In this document: positions 16,457-23,065 of the stretch, piece after piece
How positions within the stretch are numbered: position 1 is the stretch's first letter
How the letters are laid out: every line of letters begins with the position of its first letter
NCBI RefSeq assembly: GCF_900110615.1
Contig: NZ_FOEI01000002.1
Coordinates: forward strand, 124,001-188,000
Origin: Flavobacterium urocaniciphilum
GTDB lineage: Bacteria; Bacteroidota; Bacteroidia; Flavobacteriales; Flavobacteriaceae
Length of the DNA stretch: 64,000 nt
Direction: 5' to 3'
Position numbers and translations under genes: made by a program
Notes under the pieces: model-generated
What the model was told of the DNA's origin: nothing
What the model saw: the letters and a program-made list of their open reading frames with translations, nothing else
Database searches by the model: none

Positions 16457-17632
16457 ATGTCAGGAATTTACATCCACATACCTTTTTGCAAGCAAGCTTG
16501 TCATTACTGTGATTTTCACTTTTCCACTTCAATGAAGAAAAAAGACGAAATGGTTTTAGCATTGGCAAAGGAAATAGAACTGCGTAAAAGTGAATTTCAA
16601 AACGAATTGGTAGAAACTATTTATTTTGGTGGTGGAACACCAAGCGTATTAACGATTGACGATATACGATTTTTGATTGATTCCGTTTATAAACATTATC
16701 GAGTAATTGAGAATCCTGAAATTACTTTGGAAGCCAATCCTGATGATTTAGATCAAGAAACCATTCTTCAATATGCTAATTCGCCAATCAATCGTTTATC
16801 CATTGGTGTACAATCTTTTTTTGAAGACGATTTAGAACTGATGAATCGTGCACATAATTCGGCGGAAGCCAAAAAATGTTTAGAATTTGCCACACAACAT
16901 TTTGATAATATTTCTATCGATTTAATTTATGGAATGCCCAATATGAGCAACGAAAAGTGGTTGCAAAATATAGAAACTGCGTTGAGTTTTAATATTCCAC
17001 ATATTTCCAGCTATGCCTTAACGGTTGAGCCAAGAACAGCATTAGACAAAATGATAAAAGTTGGGACGGTTCCGAAATTAGACGACGATTTAGCGCAACA
17101 ACATTTTCATATTTTAATTGATAAATTAGAAGAAAACGGATTTGTTCACTACGAATTATCGAACTTTGGAAAACCTGATTACTTTTCAAAAAACAATACT
17201 GCCTATTGGTTGGGTAAAAAATATATCGGAATTGGTCCGTCTGCACACAGTTATAATGGCGAAAGTAGAAGTTGGAATGTGGCAAATAATTCGTTGTATT
17301 TAAAAACGATTGCTGAAAATAAAGTACCATCGGAAACAGAATTCCTTTCCAAAAACGATCGTTATAACGAATATATTATGACTGGTTTAAGAACGATTTG
17401 GGGTGTTTCTTTGGAAAGAATTGAATCTGAATTTGGTTCAAAATATCTAGATTATTTACAAAAACAAGCAGAGAAATTCATTTTAGAAGAGCTTTTAGAA
17501 ATCGTCACTTCGAGTGTTTCGATGAAGTCTGAATCGAAAAGTATCGAGAAGCAAGTTTTAAAAACTACTAAAAAAGGAAAGTTTTTAAGTGATGGTATTG
17601 CGAGTGATTTGTTTTTAGTAAATTTGGAATAG
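16457..17632 (+). CDS. hemW: Radical SAM heme chaperone HemW
   Basis: 391 aa. It starts MSGIYIHIPFCKQACHYCDFH, with the radical-SAM cluster motif CxxxCxxC, and has the HemW signatures YFGGGTPSVL, RLSIGVQSFFEDDL and IDLIYGMPN, and the C-terminal domain end GKFLSDGIASDLFLVNLE. HemW binds heme and delivers it to respiratory enzymes; it lacks the extra cysteine of true HemN oxidases. An oddity: residues about 349-365 (TSSVSMKSESKSIEKQ) are encoded by a REP-like repeat (17503-17551) that has a second copy at 18804-18850. This looks like an in-frame insertion in the C-terminal region. Confidence 0.95.
   Translation: MSGIYIHIPFCKQACHYCDFHFSTSMKKKDEMVLALAKEIELRKSEFQNELVETIYFGGGTPSVLTIDDIRFLIDSVYKHYRVIENPEITLEANPDDLDQETILQYANSPINRLSIGVQSFFEDDLELMNRAHNSAEAKKCLEFATQHFDNISIDLIYGMPNMSNEKWLQNIETALSFNIPHISSYALTVEPRTALDKMIKVGTVPKLDDDLAQQHFHILIDKLEENGFVHYELSNFGKPDYFSKNNTAYWLGKKYIGIGPSAHSYNGESRSWNVANNSLYLKTIAENKVPSETEFLSKNDRYNEYIMTGLRTIWGVSLERIESEFGSKYLDYLQKQAEKFILEELLEIVTSSVSMKSESKSIEKQVLKTTKKGKFLSDGIASDLFLVNLE
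17503..17551 (+). repeat. REP-like hairpin repeat inside hemW (copy 1)
   Basis: Starts CGTCACTTCGAGTG and ends GTATCGAGAAG, with an inner stem TTTCGAT/ATCGAAA. The intergenic copy at 18804-18850 has the same ends but a different, still paired, inner stem. It is in frame within hemW and 49 nt long. Confidence 0.75.
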
Positions 17633-17673
17633 TTTAACCACAAGGTTCGAAAAGTTTTAAATAAGAAGTCAAA

Positions 17674-18432
17674 ATGACAATCAAACTAGATAATTTTACG
17701 ATTGATTTATCAAAACCTTTAGATATCTCATTACCGATTACTTCAGACGGAAAAAATCCGATTGCTTGGTATCAAAATCAACCAGAAATTTCACCCGTAA
17801 AAATGGGCGATTGGATAGGAAAAGTTTCAGAAGGTAATTCGTCCACAAATTTTAATAATATCTTTTTCAATCCGCACGCACACGGAACTCATACTGAATG
17901 TTTAGGGCATATAACGAGAGAATTTTATAGTGTCAATCAAGCCTTGAAACAATTTTTCTTTATGGCTGAATTGATTTCGGTGCAACCTGAAGAAAGAAAT
18001 GAAGATTTGGTTATTACGAAAAGTCAAATTGAAAATACGCTTAATGGTAAAAGACCAGAAGCAATCGTAATTCGTACACTTCCAAATTTAGAAACTAAAA
18101 AACATATTAACTATTCGAATACGAATCCGCCTTATTTATTAGAAGAAGCGGCGACGTTTATTCGAGAAATCGGAATCAAACATTTATTAATTGATTTACC
18201 AAGTGTAGATCGAGAAAATGACGAAGGAAAGTTGTTGTCACATAAAGCTTTTTGGAATGTGAAAAACGTGAACAATGTAAATGAAGATGCTCGTTTTGAT
18301 TGTACAATTACCGAATTAATTTTTGTTACTGATACAATTTCTGACGGGAGTTATTTGTTAAACTTGCAAATTGTTTCTTTTGAGAATGATGCGAGTCCGA
18401 GTAAACCAGTATTGTATAGTTTAGAGTCTTAA
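17674..18432 (+). CDS. Cyclase-family (kynurenine formamidase-like) metal-dependent hydrolase
   Basis: 252 aa with the PF04199 metal-binding pattern HAHGTHTECLGHI (HxxxxH...), and later HLLIDLPSVDRENDEG and HKAFW. Members hydrolyse N-formylkynurenine or related cyclic amides, but this branch is not necessarily tryptophan-linked and no kynurenine genes are nearby. There is no signal peptide. The gene follows hemW by 41 nt and precedes the YjbR gene by 11 nt, so a hemW-cyclase-YjbR operon is likely by spacing. Substrate unknown. Confidence 0.85.
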   Translation: MTIKLDNFTIDLSKPLDISLPITSDGKNPIAWYQNQPEISPVKMGDWIGKVSEGNSSTNFNNIFFNPHAHGTHTECLGHITREFYSVNQALKQFFFMAELISVQPEERNEDLVITKSQIENTLNGKRPEAIVIRTLPNLETKKHINYSNTNPPYLLEEAATFIREIGIKHLLIDLPSVDRENDEGKLLSHKAFWNVKNVNNVNEDARFDCTITELIFVTDTISDGSYLLNLQIVSFENDASPSKPVLYSLES

Positions 18433-18443
18433 AAATTAAGAAT

Positions 18444-18803
18444 ATGAACATTCAACAATTATATGAATTCTGCTTATCCAAAAAAGGAGTTACCGAACAT
18501 TTTCCTTTTGATGAAGATACTTTGGTGTTTAAAGTAGGTGGAAAAATGTTTTGCTTGACTTCCTTGCAACAATGGGAAAAAGATGAACCAAGTTTGAATT
18601 TAAAATGCGATCCCGATAGAGCAGAGGAACTTCGAGCAGAATATGAAGCGATTCAGCCAGGGTATCATATGAGTAAAAAACATTGGAATACCGTACGTTT
18701 CCATTCTGATGTAAATGATAAAATGATGTGTGATTTAATTAATGATTCTTACGATTTGGTTTTTAGTAGTTTAACTAAAAAAATTCAAGCGGAGATACAA
18801 TAA
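18444..18803 (+). CDS. MmcQ/YjbR family protein
   Basis: 119 aa, the full length of the YjbR/MmcQ family (CyaY-like fold). It carries the signatures PFDEDTLVFKVGGKMFCL, LNLKCDPDRAEELR, GYHMSKKHWNTV and INDSYDLVFSSL. The family is called 'DNA-binding' from structure-based inference; the biological role is poorly known. Its stop codon is directly followed by the REP-like repeat at 18804. Confidence 0.9.
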   Translation: MNIQQLYEFCLSKKGVTEHFPFDEDTLVFKVGGKMFCLTSLQQWEKDEPSLNLKCDPDRAEELRAEYEAIQPGYHMSKKHWNTVRFHSDVNDKMMCDLINDSYDLVFSSLTKKIQAEIQ

Positions 18804-18850
18804 CGTCACTTCGAGTGATTCTAATTTTTTTTCAGAATTGTATAGAGAAG
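18804..18850 (+). repeat. REP-like hairpin repeat, intergenic (copy 2)
   Basis: CGTCACTTCGAGTG ... GTATAGAGAAG, beginning on the base after the YjbR stop codon. The inner stem ATTCT/AGAAT replaces the TTTCGAT/ATCGAAA of the hemW copy. Confidence 0.75.
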
Positions 18851-18913
18851 TAAAAATTAGGCATTACTTTTGATAATATTACAACAACAAACTATAAACG
18901 ATAATAAAGTATT

Positions 18914-19606
18914 ATGATTGATAATTTAAAGAAAATATTAAACGAAGACCAAGATCCAAAGGCAATTGAAAAAATCACTTCTAAATTAGAAAACTTATTA
19001 ATGTCTAATGAAGAAGTAGGTTATATAGCTGTGCAGAAAAAACCAGCTATTACAGTATTTCCAGATAGTATTGTAGTAACTAATAAACGAATTATTTTGT
19101 GTAAGCCCAAAAACCTTGGTTTATCAATGGAGTTTGTAGATTACGATTGGGATGATGTGGCTGGAACTTTTGTAAAAGAAGGAATTTTAGGTTCTGATTT
19201 TACGTTTTCAACCAAAACAGAATTAACACATACAGTAGATTATTTGCCAAAAAATCAAGCACGCAAATTGTATACGTATGCCAAAGAGCAAATGGATTTA
19301 TTGAAAAATCCTAAAGCTTCAAGTTCAATTGTTGAAGAAATTGCGCCAGTTTTTGATGAAGTTATTGAAGAAGTTCCAACGGAAGAAGTAACGCATTTTG
19401 CAGAAATTATGCCTATTGAAGAAGCTTTAATAGTTCCTGATACTGAAGTGGAGGCTCCAATACCACCACATGAGAAAAAATTATCAGATCTTTCAAAAGA
19501 TGAATTGTTTGAGAAATTGAATAATTATAAAAAACTGTTGGATAATGGTTTAATTCTTCAAGGAGAATATGATAAATTAAAAAATGAAATTTTACCTTTG
19601 TTGTAA
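18914..19606 (+). CDS. Bacterial PH domain protein with C-terminal SHOCT domain
   Basis: 230 aa, cytoplasmic. The N-terminal half (about 30-130) is a bacterial PH-like domain (FPDSIVVTNKRIILCKPKN, then DYDWDDVAGTFVKEG). An acidic, Pro-rich linker follows (about 140-185). The last 40 residues form a SHOCT-type short domain (LSKDELFEKLNNYKKLLDNGLILQGEYDKLK), a module often found in oligomerising proteins. An exact -7 box TACTTTTG at 18865-18872 precedes it. No function is known; PH/SHOCT proteins are usually annotated only by domain. Confidence 0.85.
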   Translation: MIDNLKKILNEDQDPKAIEKITSKLENLLMSNEEVGYIAVQKKPAITVFPDSIVVTNKRIILCKPKNLGLSMEFVDYDWDDVAGTFVKEGILGSDFTFSTKTELTHTVDYLPKNQARKLYTYAKEQMDLLKNPKASSSIVEEIAPVFDEVIEEVPTEEVTHFAEIMPIEEALIVPDTEVEAPIPPHEKKLSDLSKDELFEKLNNYKKLLDNGLILQGEYDKLKNEILPLL

Positions 19607-19622
19607 GATTAACTAAAATAAA

Positions 19623-19653
19623 AAACCGACTAATTTATGTAGTCGGTTTTTTT
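19623..19653 (+). terminator. Terminator after the PH/SHOCT gene
   Basis: AAACCGACTA / TAGTCGGTTT perfect 10-bp stem, 7-nt loop, then T-run. Confidence 0.9.
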
Positions 19654-19668
19654 ATATCAAATAGTATT

Positions 19669-19739
19669 AAAACAAAAAATCCCGACAGAGTCGGGATTTA
19701 AGTGGTACCTCCAGTCCCGAAGTTTCGGGAGAACCAGGA
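19669..19739 (-). pseudogene. Truncated tRNA-Phe 3' end with terminator copy, carrying an inserted hairpin
   Basis: 19669-19714 is an exact 46-bp copy of 20030-20075, covering the tRNA-Phe terminator and the tRNA 3' acceptor strand. At 19715-19730 the hairpin TCCCGAA-GT-TTCGGGA stands where the real tRNA has GGATC (20076-20080, T-arm). After it GAACCAGG resumes the tRNA match. The tRNA-like part is 19703-19739. It abuts the stop codon of the GIY-YIG gene (19741). Confidence 0.8.
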
Positions 19740-19740
19740 A

Positions 19741-20025
19741 CTATTTTTTAGATAATATATCATTTAATATTTCTGGGTTTTCAATTATTTTTTGAATGAA
19801 AACTTTGCTTTTCATTTTTTTAATAAATTTTTCTAGATAAAGAATATTGCTTTTTTGCTCATTTTCAAATGACAGTTTTATTTCCCAATCAGAAGCAATT
19901 TTTGTGAAACTACCTTTAAATTCATGAGTATTATGTAAGTTAAGTCGGAAAGTAACATCTGAAGTTTCACCAATATAAAATTTATTGGTAGAAGAAGAAT
20001 AAAGTATATATAAAAAATGGCGCAT
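19741..20025 (-). CDS. Small GIY-YIG nuclease-superfamily protein 2
   Basis: 94-aa single GIY-YIG domain: FLYILYS (GIY strand), NKFYIGETSD (YIG strand), R and H in VTFRLNLHN, and the acidic helix residue in LYLEKFIKK. It is clearly diverged from the 79-aa protein at 9038, so it is not a recent duplicate. On the minus strand it reads: tRNA-Phe, terminator hairpin, T-run, ACT, ATG. After the stop comes a truncated tRNA-Phe 3' end and a second copy of the terminator. Likely expression is by read-through of the tRNA terminator. Function unknown; a nuclease acting on tRNA-gene or hairpin DNA is a hypothesis. Confidence 0.85.
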   Translation of the reverse strand: MRHFLYILYSSSTNKFYIGETSDVTFRLNLHNTHEFKGSFTKIASDWEIKLSFENEQKSNILYLEKFIKKMKSKVFIQKIIENPEILNDILSKK

Positions 20026-20029
20026 AGTA

Positions 20030-20060
20030 AAAACAAAAAATCCCGACAGAGTCGGGATTT
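20030..20060 (-). terminator. Terminator of tRNA-Phe (and leader of GIY-YIG gene 2)
   Basis: AAATCCCGAC-AGA-GTCGGGATTT, read on the minus strand and followed by T-runs; part of the 46-bp direct repeat. Confidence 0.85.
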
Positions 20061-20063
20061 AAG

Positions 20064-20136
<73 letters not shown>

Positions 20137-20174
20137 TTGAATAATTCTGTAATATTACTTCCTTATTGCGGGTG

Positions 20175-20205
20175 CAAATATAGAACCATTTTTATATTTT
20201 CCAAA
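20175..20205 (-). promoter_or_regulatory. Consensus promoter of tRNA-Phe
   Basis: On the minus strand TTTG (20205-20202), 19-nt spacer, TATATTTG (20182-20175): an exact consensus, same layout as tRNA-Asp copy 1. Confidence 0.85.
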
Positions 20206-20257
20206 ACAAAAAATAAAAAAAATCATTTTTGTACATTTGTAATTCTAATATTTAGAT

Positions 20258-20992
20258 ATGATATTCACCATCGATGTAGGAAATACAAACATTAAAGTAG
20301 CTGTTTTTAAACAGGTTAACTTAATAGAAAAGTTTGTTTTTCAAAAAGAAGAATTTGAAAAAAAATTTTCAAAAATTTTCAAAAATTATCCAAATTGTAC
20401 AAAAGCAGTGCTTTCTTCTGTGGGAAAACTGGATCAAAATGAAATTTCTTGGCTAAAAAAACAGGTAGATTTGTTTGAAATTAATCGAGATTCTGCATTT
20501 CCTTTTCAAAATTTATACGGTACGCCAAATACGTTAGGTGTAGATCGAATGGTTTTAGCAGCGGGAGCAACATTATTATTTCCGAATCAAAATGCATTGA
20601 TTATAGATGCGGGGACTTGTGTAACCTATGATTTTATTACTAATAATAACGAATATTTAGGAGGTGCTATTTCTCCAGGTTTGCGTTTACGTTATGAATC
20701 ACTTCATAATTATACCGCAAAATTGCCTTTGTTGACTAAAAATGAACCTAAACATTTTATAGGAATTAATACAAATGAATCGATACATTCTGGAATTGTA
20801 AATGGATTGTGTTATGAAATCGAAGGCTTTATTTCTGAATATTCTGTTAAAAACGAACAATTTACAATAATTTTAACAGGCGGAGATGCTAATTTTTTGG
20901 CTAATCGATTAAAAAGTACCATATTTGCCGATGAAAATTTCTTATTGAAAAGTTTACAACAATTATACACTTATAATTTACAAAATGATTAA
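20258..20992 (+). CDS. coaX: Type III pantothenate kinase
   Basis: First enzyme of coenzyme A synthesis (pantothenate to 4'-phosphopantothenate), CoaX type of the ASKHA fold. 244 aa. Motifs: IDVGNTNIKVAVF (phosphate 1), NTLGVDRM, LIIDAGTCVTYDFI (phosphate 2), GGAISPGLRLRYESL, and ILTGGDANFL. A -7 box TACATTTG lies at 20232-20239. It overlaps the next gene by 8 nt, so it heads an operon with the outer-membrane protein, lptC and possibly the foldase gene. Confidence 0.96.
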   Translation: MIFTIDVGNTNIKVAVFKQVNLIEKFVFQKEEFEKKFSKIFKNYPNCTKAVLSSVGKLDQNEISWLKKQVDLFEINRDSAFPFQNLYGTPNTLGVDRMVLAAGATLLFPNQNALIIDAGTCVTYDFITNNNEYLGGAISPGLRLRYESLHNYTAKLPLLTKNEPKHFIGINTNESIHSGIVNGLCYEIEGFISEYSVKNEQFTIILTGGDANFLANRLKSTIFADENFLLKSLQQLYTYNLQND

Positions 20993-22235
20993 AAGAATCG
21001 CCTTAATAGTTACGATACTACTAGCAAATTTTGGTTTTGCACAAGAAAATACACCTTCTCCTTATTCTTTTTACGGAATTGGAGTTTCAAGATTCAAAGG
21101 AACAAATGATATTGTTAATATGGGAGGAATCAGTGTTTATGCTGATAGTACACATATTAATGTTTTAAATCCTGCTACTTATTCAAATCAAATTGTTACT
21201 AATTTTCAAATTGGAGGTACTAGTTCTTTTTATAAATTGAATGCTGGTTCAACTTCAGAAAAAGCAAAAAAAACAACTTTTGATTATTTTACTGTTAGTT
21301 TTCCTTTGTTTACAAAATGGGGTGTTTCAACAGGTATTTTGCCACAAAGTGCAGTTGGATACAGATTTATTAGAAATAATGGAACGGTAGATGGAACTTT
21401 TAGTTCTTATTTAGGAAAAGGTGGTGTGAACAAGGTTTACTTAGGAACTGGTTATAAAATTACTAAAAAATTAAGTTTAGGAATCGACTTTCAATATTTA
21501 TTCGGGTCTATTGATACTCAATCTCAATTGTATCAAGTAGGGGTGCAATATGGTTCGCAAGAAATTAATGAGTCTACAATGTCAGGTGTTGCATTCAATA
21601 CAGGTTTAACATATAATACTGCTTTAAATAAGAAATTAAATTTAATGACCAGTGTTATGTTTTCTCCAGAAGCAACATTAAATTCAAATAATGTTAGAAC
21701 GGTTTCAACTGTTTCTTTGACGGGTTCAGGAGTAGCAGTTCCAGTTAGTTCTCAAGAAGTTTCGGTGCCAGATAGTAAATTAAATATTCCTTCAAAAATT
21801 GCCTTTGGTGCTGGAGTTGGTAATAGGAAATGGTTTTTTGGAGGTGATGTAACTTTAACAGGTTCTAGTAATCAGTTAAATAGATTTGATAACTATGAAA
21901 ATGTTTCTTTCGAAAATGGTTCTAAAATTGCTTTTGGTGGTTTTATTTTACCTAAATATGATTCGTACAATAATTATTTACAAAGAATTACCTACCGTGC
22001 AGGTTTCAGATTTGAAAATACTGGTTTAGTTATTAATAATACTTCAATTAAAGATAAAGCTGTTAATTTTGGATTAGGTCTTCCTATTTCAGGAACTTTT
22101 TCAAGTATCAATATTGGAGTTGAATATGGTGTAAGAGGAACGGTAATGAAAGGTTTAGTTCGTGAAGATTATTTCGGAATTAGCGTTGGATTATTGTTTA
22201 ATGATAAATGGTTTAAAAAGACTTTATATAATTAA
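20985..22235 (+). CDS. Predicted outer-membrane beta-barrel protein
   Basis: 416 aa. The signal peptide ends at NFGFAQ. The mature part begins NTPSPYSFYGIGVSRFKGTNDIVNMGG and continues as amphipathic strands with many aromatic ends, closing with GISVGLLFNDKWFKKTLYN. It resembles FadL/PorV-like barrel proteins of Bacteroidota by general pattern, but I cannot name a subfamily with certainty. It overlaps coaX by 8 nt and is 5 nt from lptC, placing it in an envelope-biogenesis operon. Confidence 0.75.
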   Translation: MIKRIALIVTILLANFGFAQENTPSPYSFYGIGVSRFKGTNDIVNMGGISVYADSTHINVLNPATYSNQIVTNFQIGGTSSFYKLNAGSTSEKAKKTTFDYFTVSFPLFTKWGVSTGILPQSAVGYRFIRNNGTVDGTFSSYLGKGGVNKVYLGTGYKITKKLSLGIDFQYLFGSIDTQSQLYQVGVQYGSQEINESTMSGVAFNTGLTYNTALNKKLNLMTSVMFSPEATLNSNNVRTVSTVSLTGSGVAVPVSSQEVSVPDSKLNIPSKIAFGAGVGNRKWFFGGDVTLTGSSNQLNRFDNYENVSFENGSKIAFGGFILPKYDSYNNYLQRITYRAGFRFENTGLVINNTSIKDKAVNFGLGLPISGTFSSINIGVEYGVRGTVMKGLVREDYFGISVGLLFNDKWFKKTLYN

Positions 22236-22240
22236 TACTA

Positions 22241-22786
22241 ATGAAAAAGATTGCTGAAATAAGTATTCTATTTACTTTTATTTTGCTTTTGCTAAGTTGT
22301 GAAAGTAATTTAAAAGACGTTCAGCAAATTTATAAAACTACTTTTGTTCCAACTGGTGAGGCTGATTCTGTTAATTTAAAATACACGGATTCAGGAAAAG
22401 TGAAATCCATTCTTCAAAGTTTGAAAATGGTTGACTATTCTACTGCAAAGAATCCTTTTGTTGAATTTCCAAAAGGGGTTTTGGTTACATTAATTGATAA
22501 TAAAAATAATAGAACAACTGTTGTTGCTGATAAAGCTATATCTTATAAAAAAACAGAAGTCATTGATTTAATTGGTAATGTAAAAATTACTACTCATGAA
22601 GGTAAAAGATTAGAGACAAATCAATTGTATTTTGATCAAAAAAACGAGTGGTTTTTTACCGAAGAACCATTTGTTTTTAAAGATTCTGACGGTAGTTTTC
22701 TTCAAGGAGTAGGGATAGATTTTAGTAAAGATTTTAAAATCTTCAATATGCAAAATAATAATGGAGAAGTTAATAATATGAAATAA
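22241..22786 (+). CDS. lptC: LPS export protein LptC
   Basis: 181 aa. An N-terminal hydrophobic segment ends in LLLLSCES, which would also work as a lipobox (Cys20); classic LptC is anchored by a membrane helix. The periplasmic LptC/OstA-type beta-jellyroll is seen in FPKGVLVTLIDNKNNRTTVVADKA, VIDLIGNVKITTHEGKRLETNQLYFDQKNEWFFTEEP and FLQGVGIDFSKDFK. It bridges LptB2FG and LptA in LPS export. Flanked by 5 nt and 8 nt to its neighbours, in the coaX operon. Confidence 0.92.
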   Translation: MKKIAEISILFTFILLLLSCESNLKDVQQIYKTTFVPTGEADSVNLKYTDSGKVKSILQSLKMVDYSTAKNPFVEFPKGVLVTLIDNKNNRTTVVADKAISYKKTEVIDLIGNVKITTHEGKRLETNQLYFDQKNEWFFTEEPFVFKDSDGSFLQGVGIDFSKDFKIFNMQNNNGEVNNMK

Positions 22787-22794
22787 AAAATAAC

Positions 22795-22986
22795 ATGAAA
22801 TATTTTAAATATACTCAGTTTTTATACCTTTTTGCAGGAATTTTGTTTGCAATTTCTGTAATTTATAAGATGCTAAACAATAAAGACTACGCAATTCAAT
22901 TAATAATCGCAGTAGCATTTATCATTATGTATTTTGTAAGAAGAAGTTTTGTAAAAAAAATGGAAAACAATCAAAAAAACAAATAA
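22795..22986 (+). CDS. Small membrane protein, hypothetical
   Basis: 63 aa with two predicted membrane helices (about 8-27 and 33-49) and a basic C-terminus (RRSFVKKMENNQKNK), so the C-tail is probably cytoplasmic. It lies 8 nt after lptC and within the same likely operon. No family recognised. The conserved-looking context suggests an envelope role but nothing more can be said. Confidence 0.7.
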   Translation: MKYFKYTQFLYLFAGILFAISVIYKMLNNKDYAIQLIIAVAFIIMYFVRRSFVKKMENNQKNK

Positions 22987-23065
22987 AAAACTTGCAATAC
23001 TATTTTATTATTAAATAGATAATTGTATTTTCGCCCTCTGAATAAAAATAATCAATATATAAAAA

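Noticed and set aside
20985..22235. Naming the outer-membrane protein as FadL or PorV
   Set aside because: General beta-barrel pattern only; no diagnostic motif could be identified by eye.
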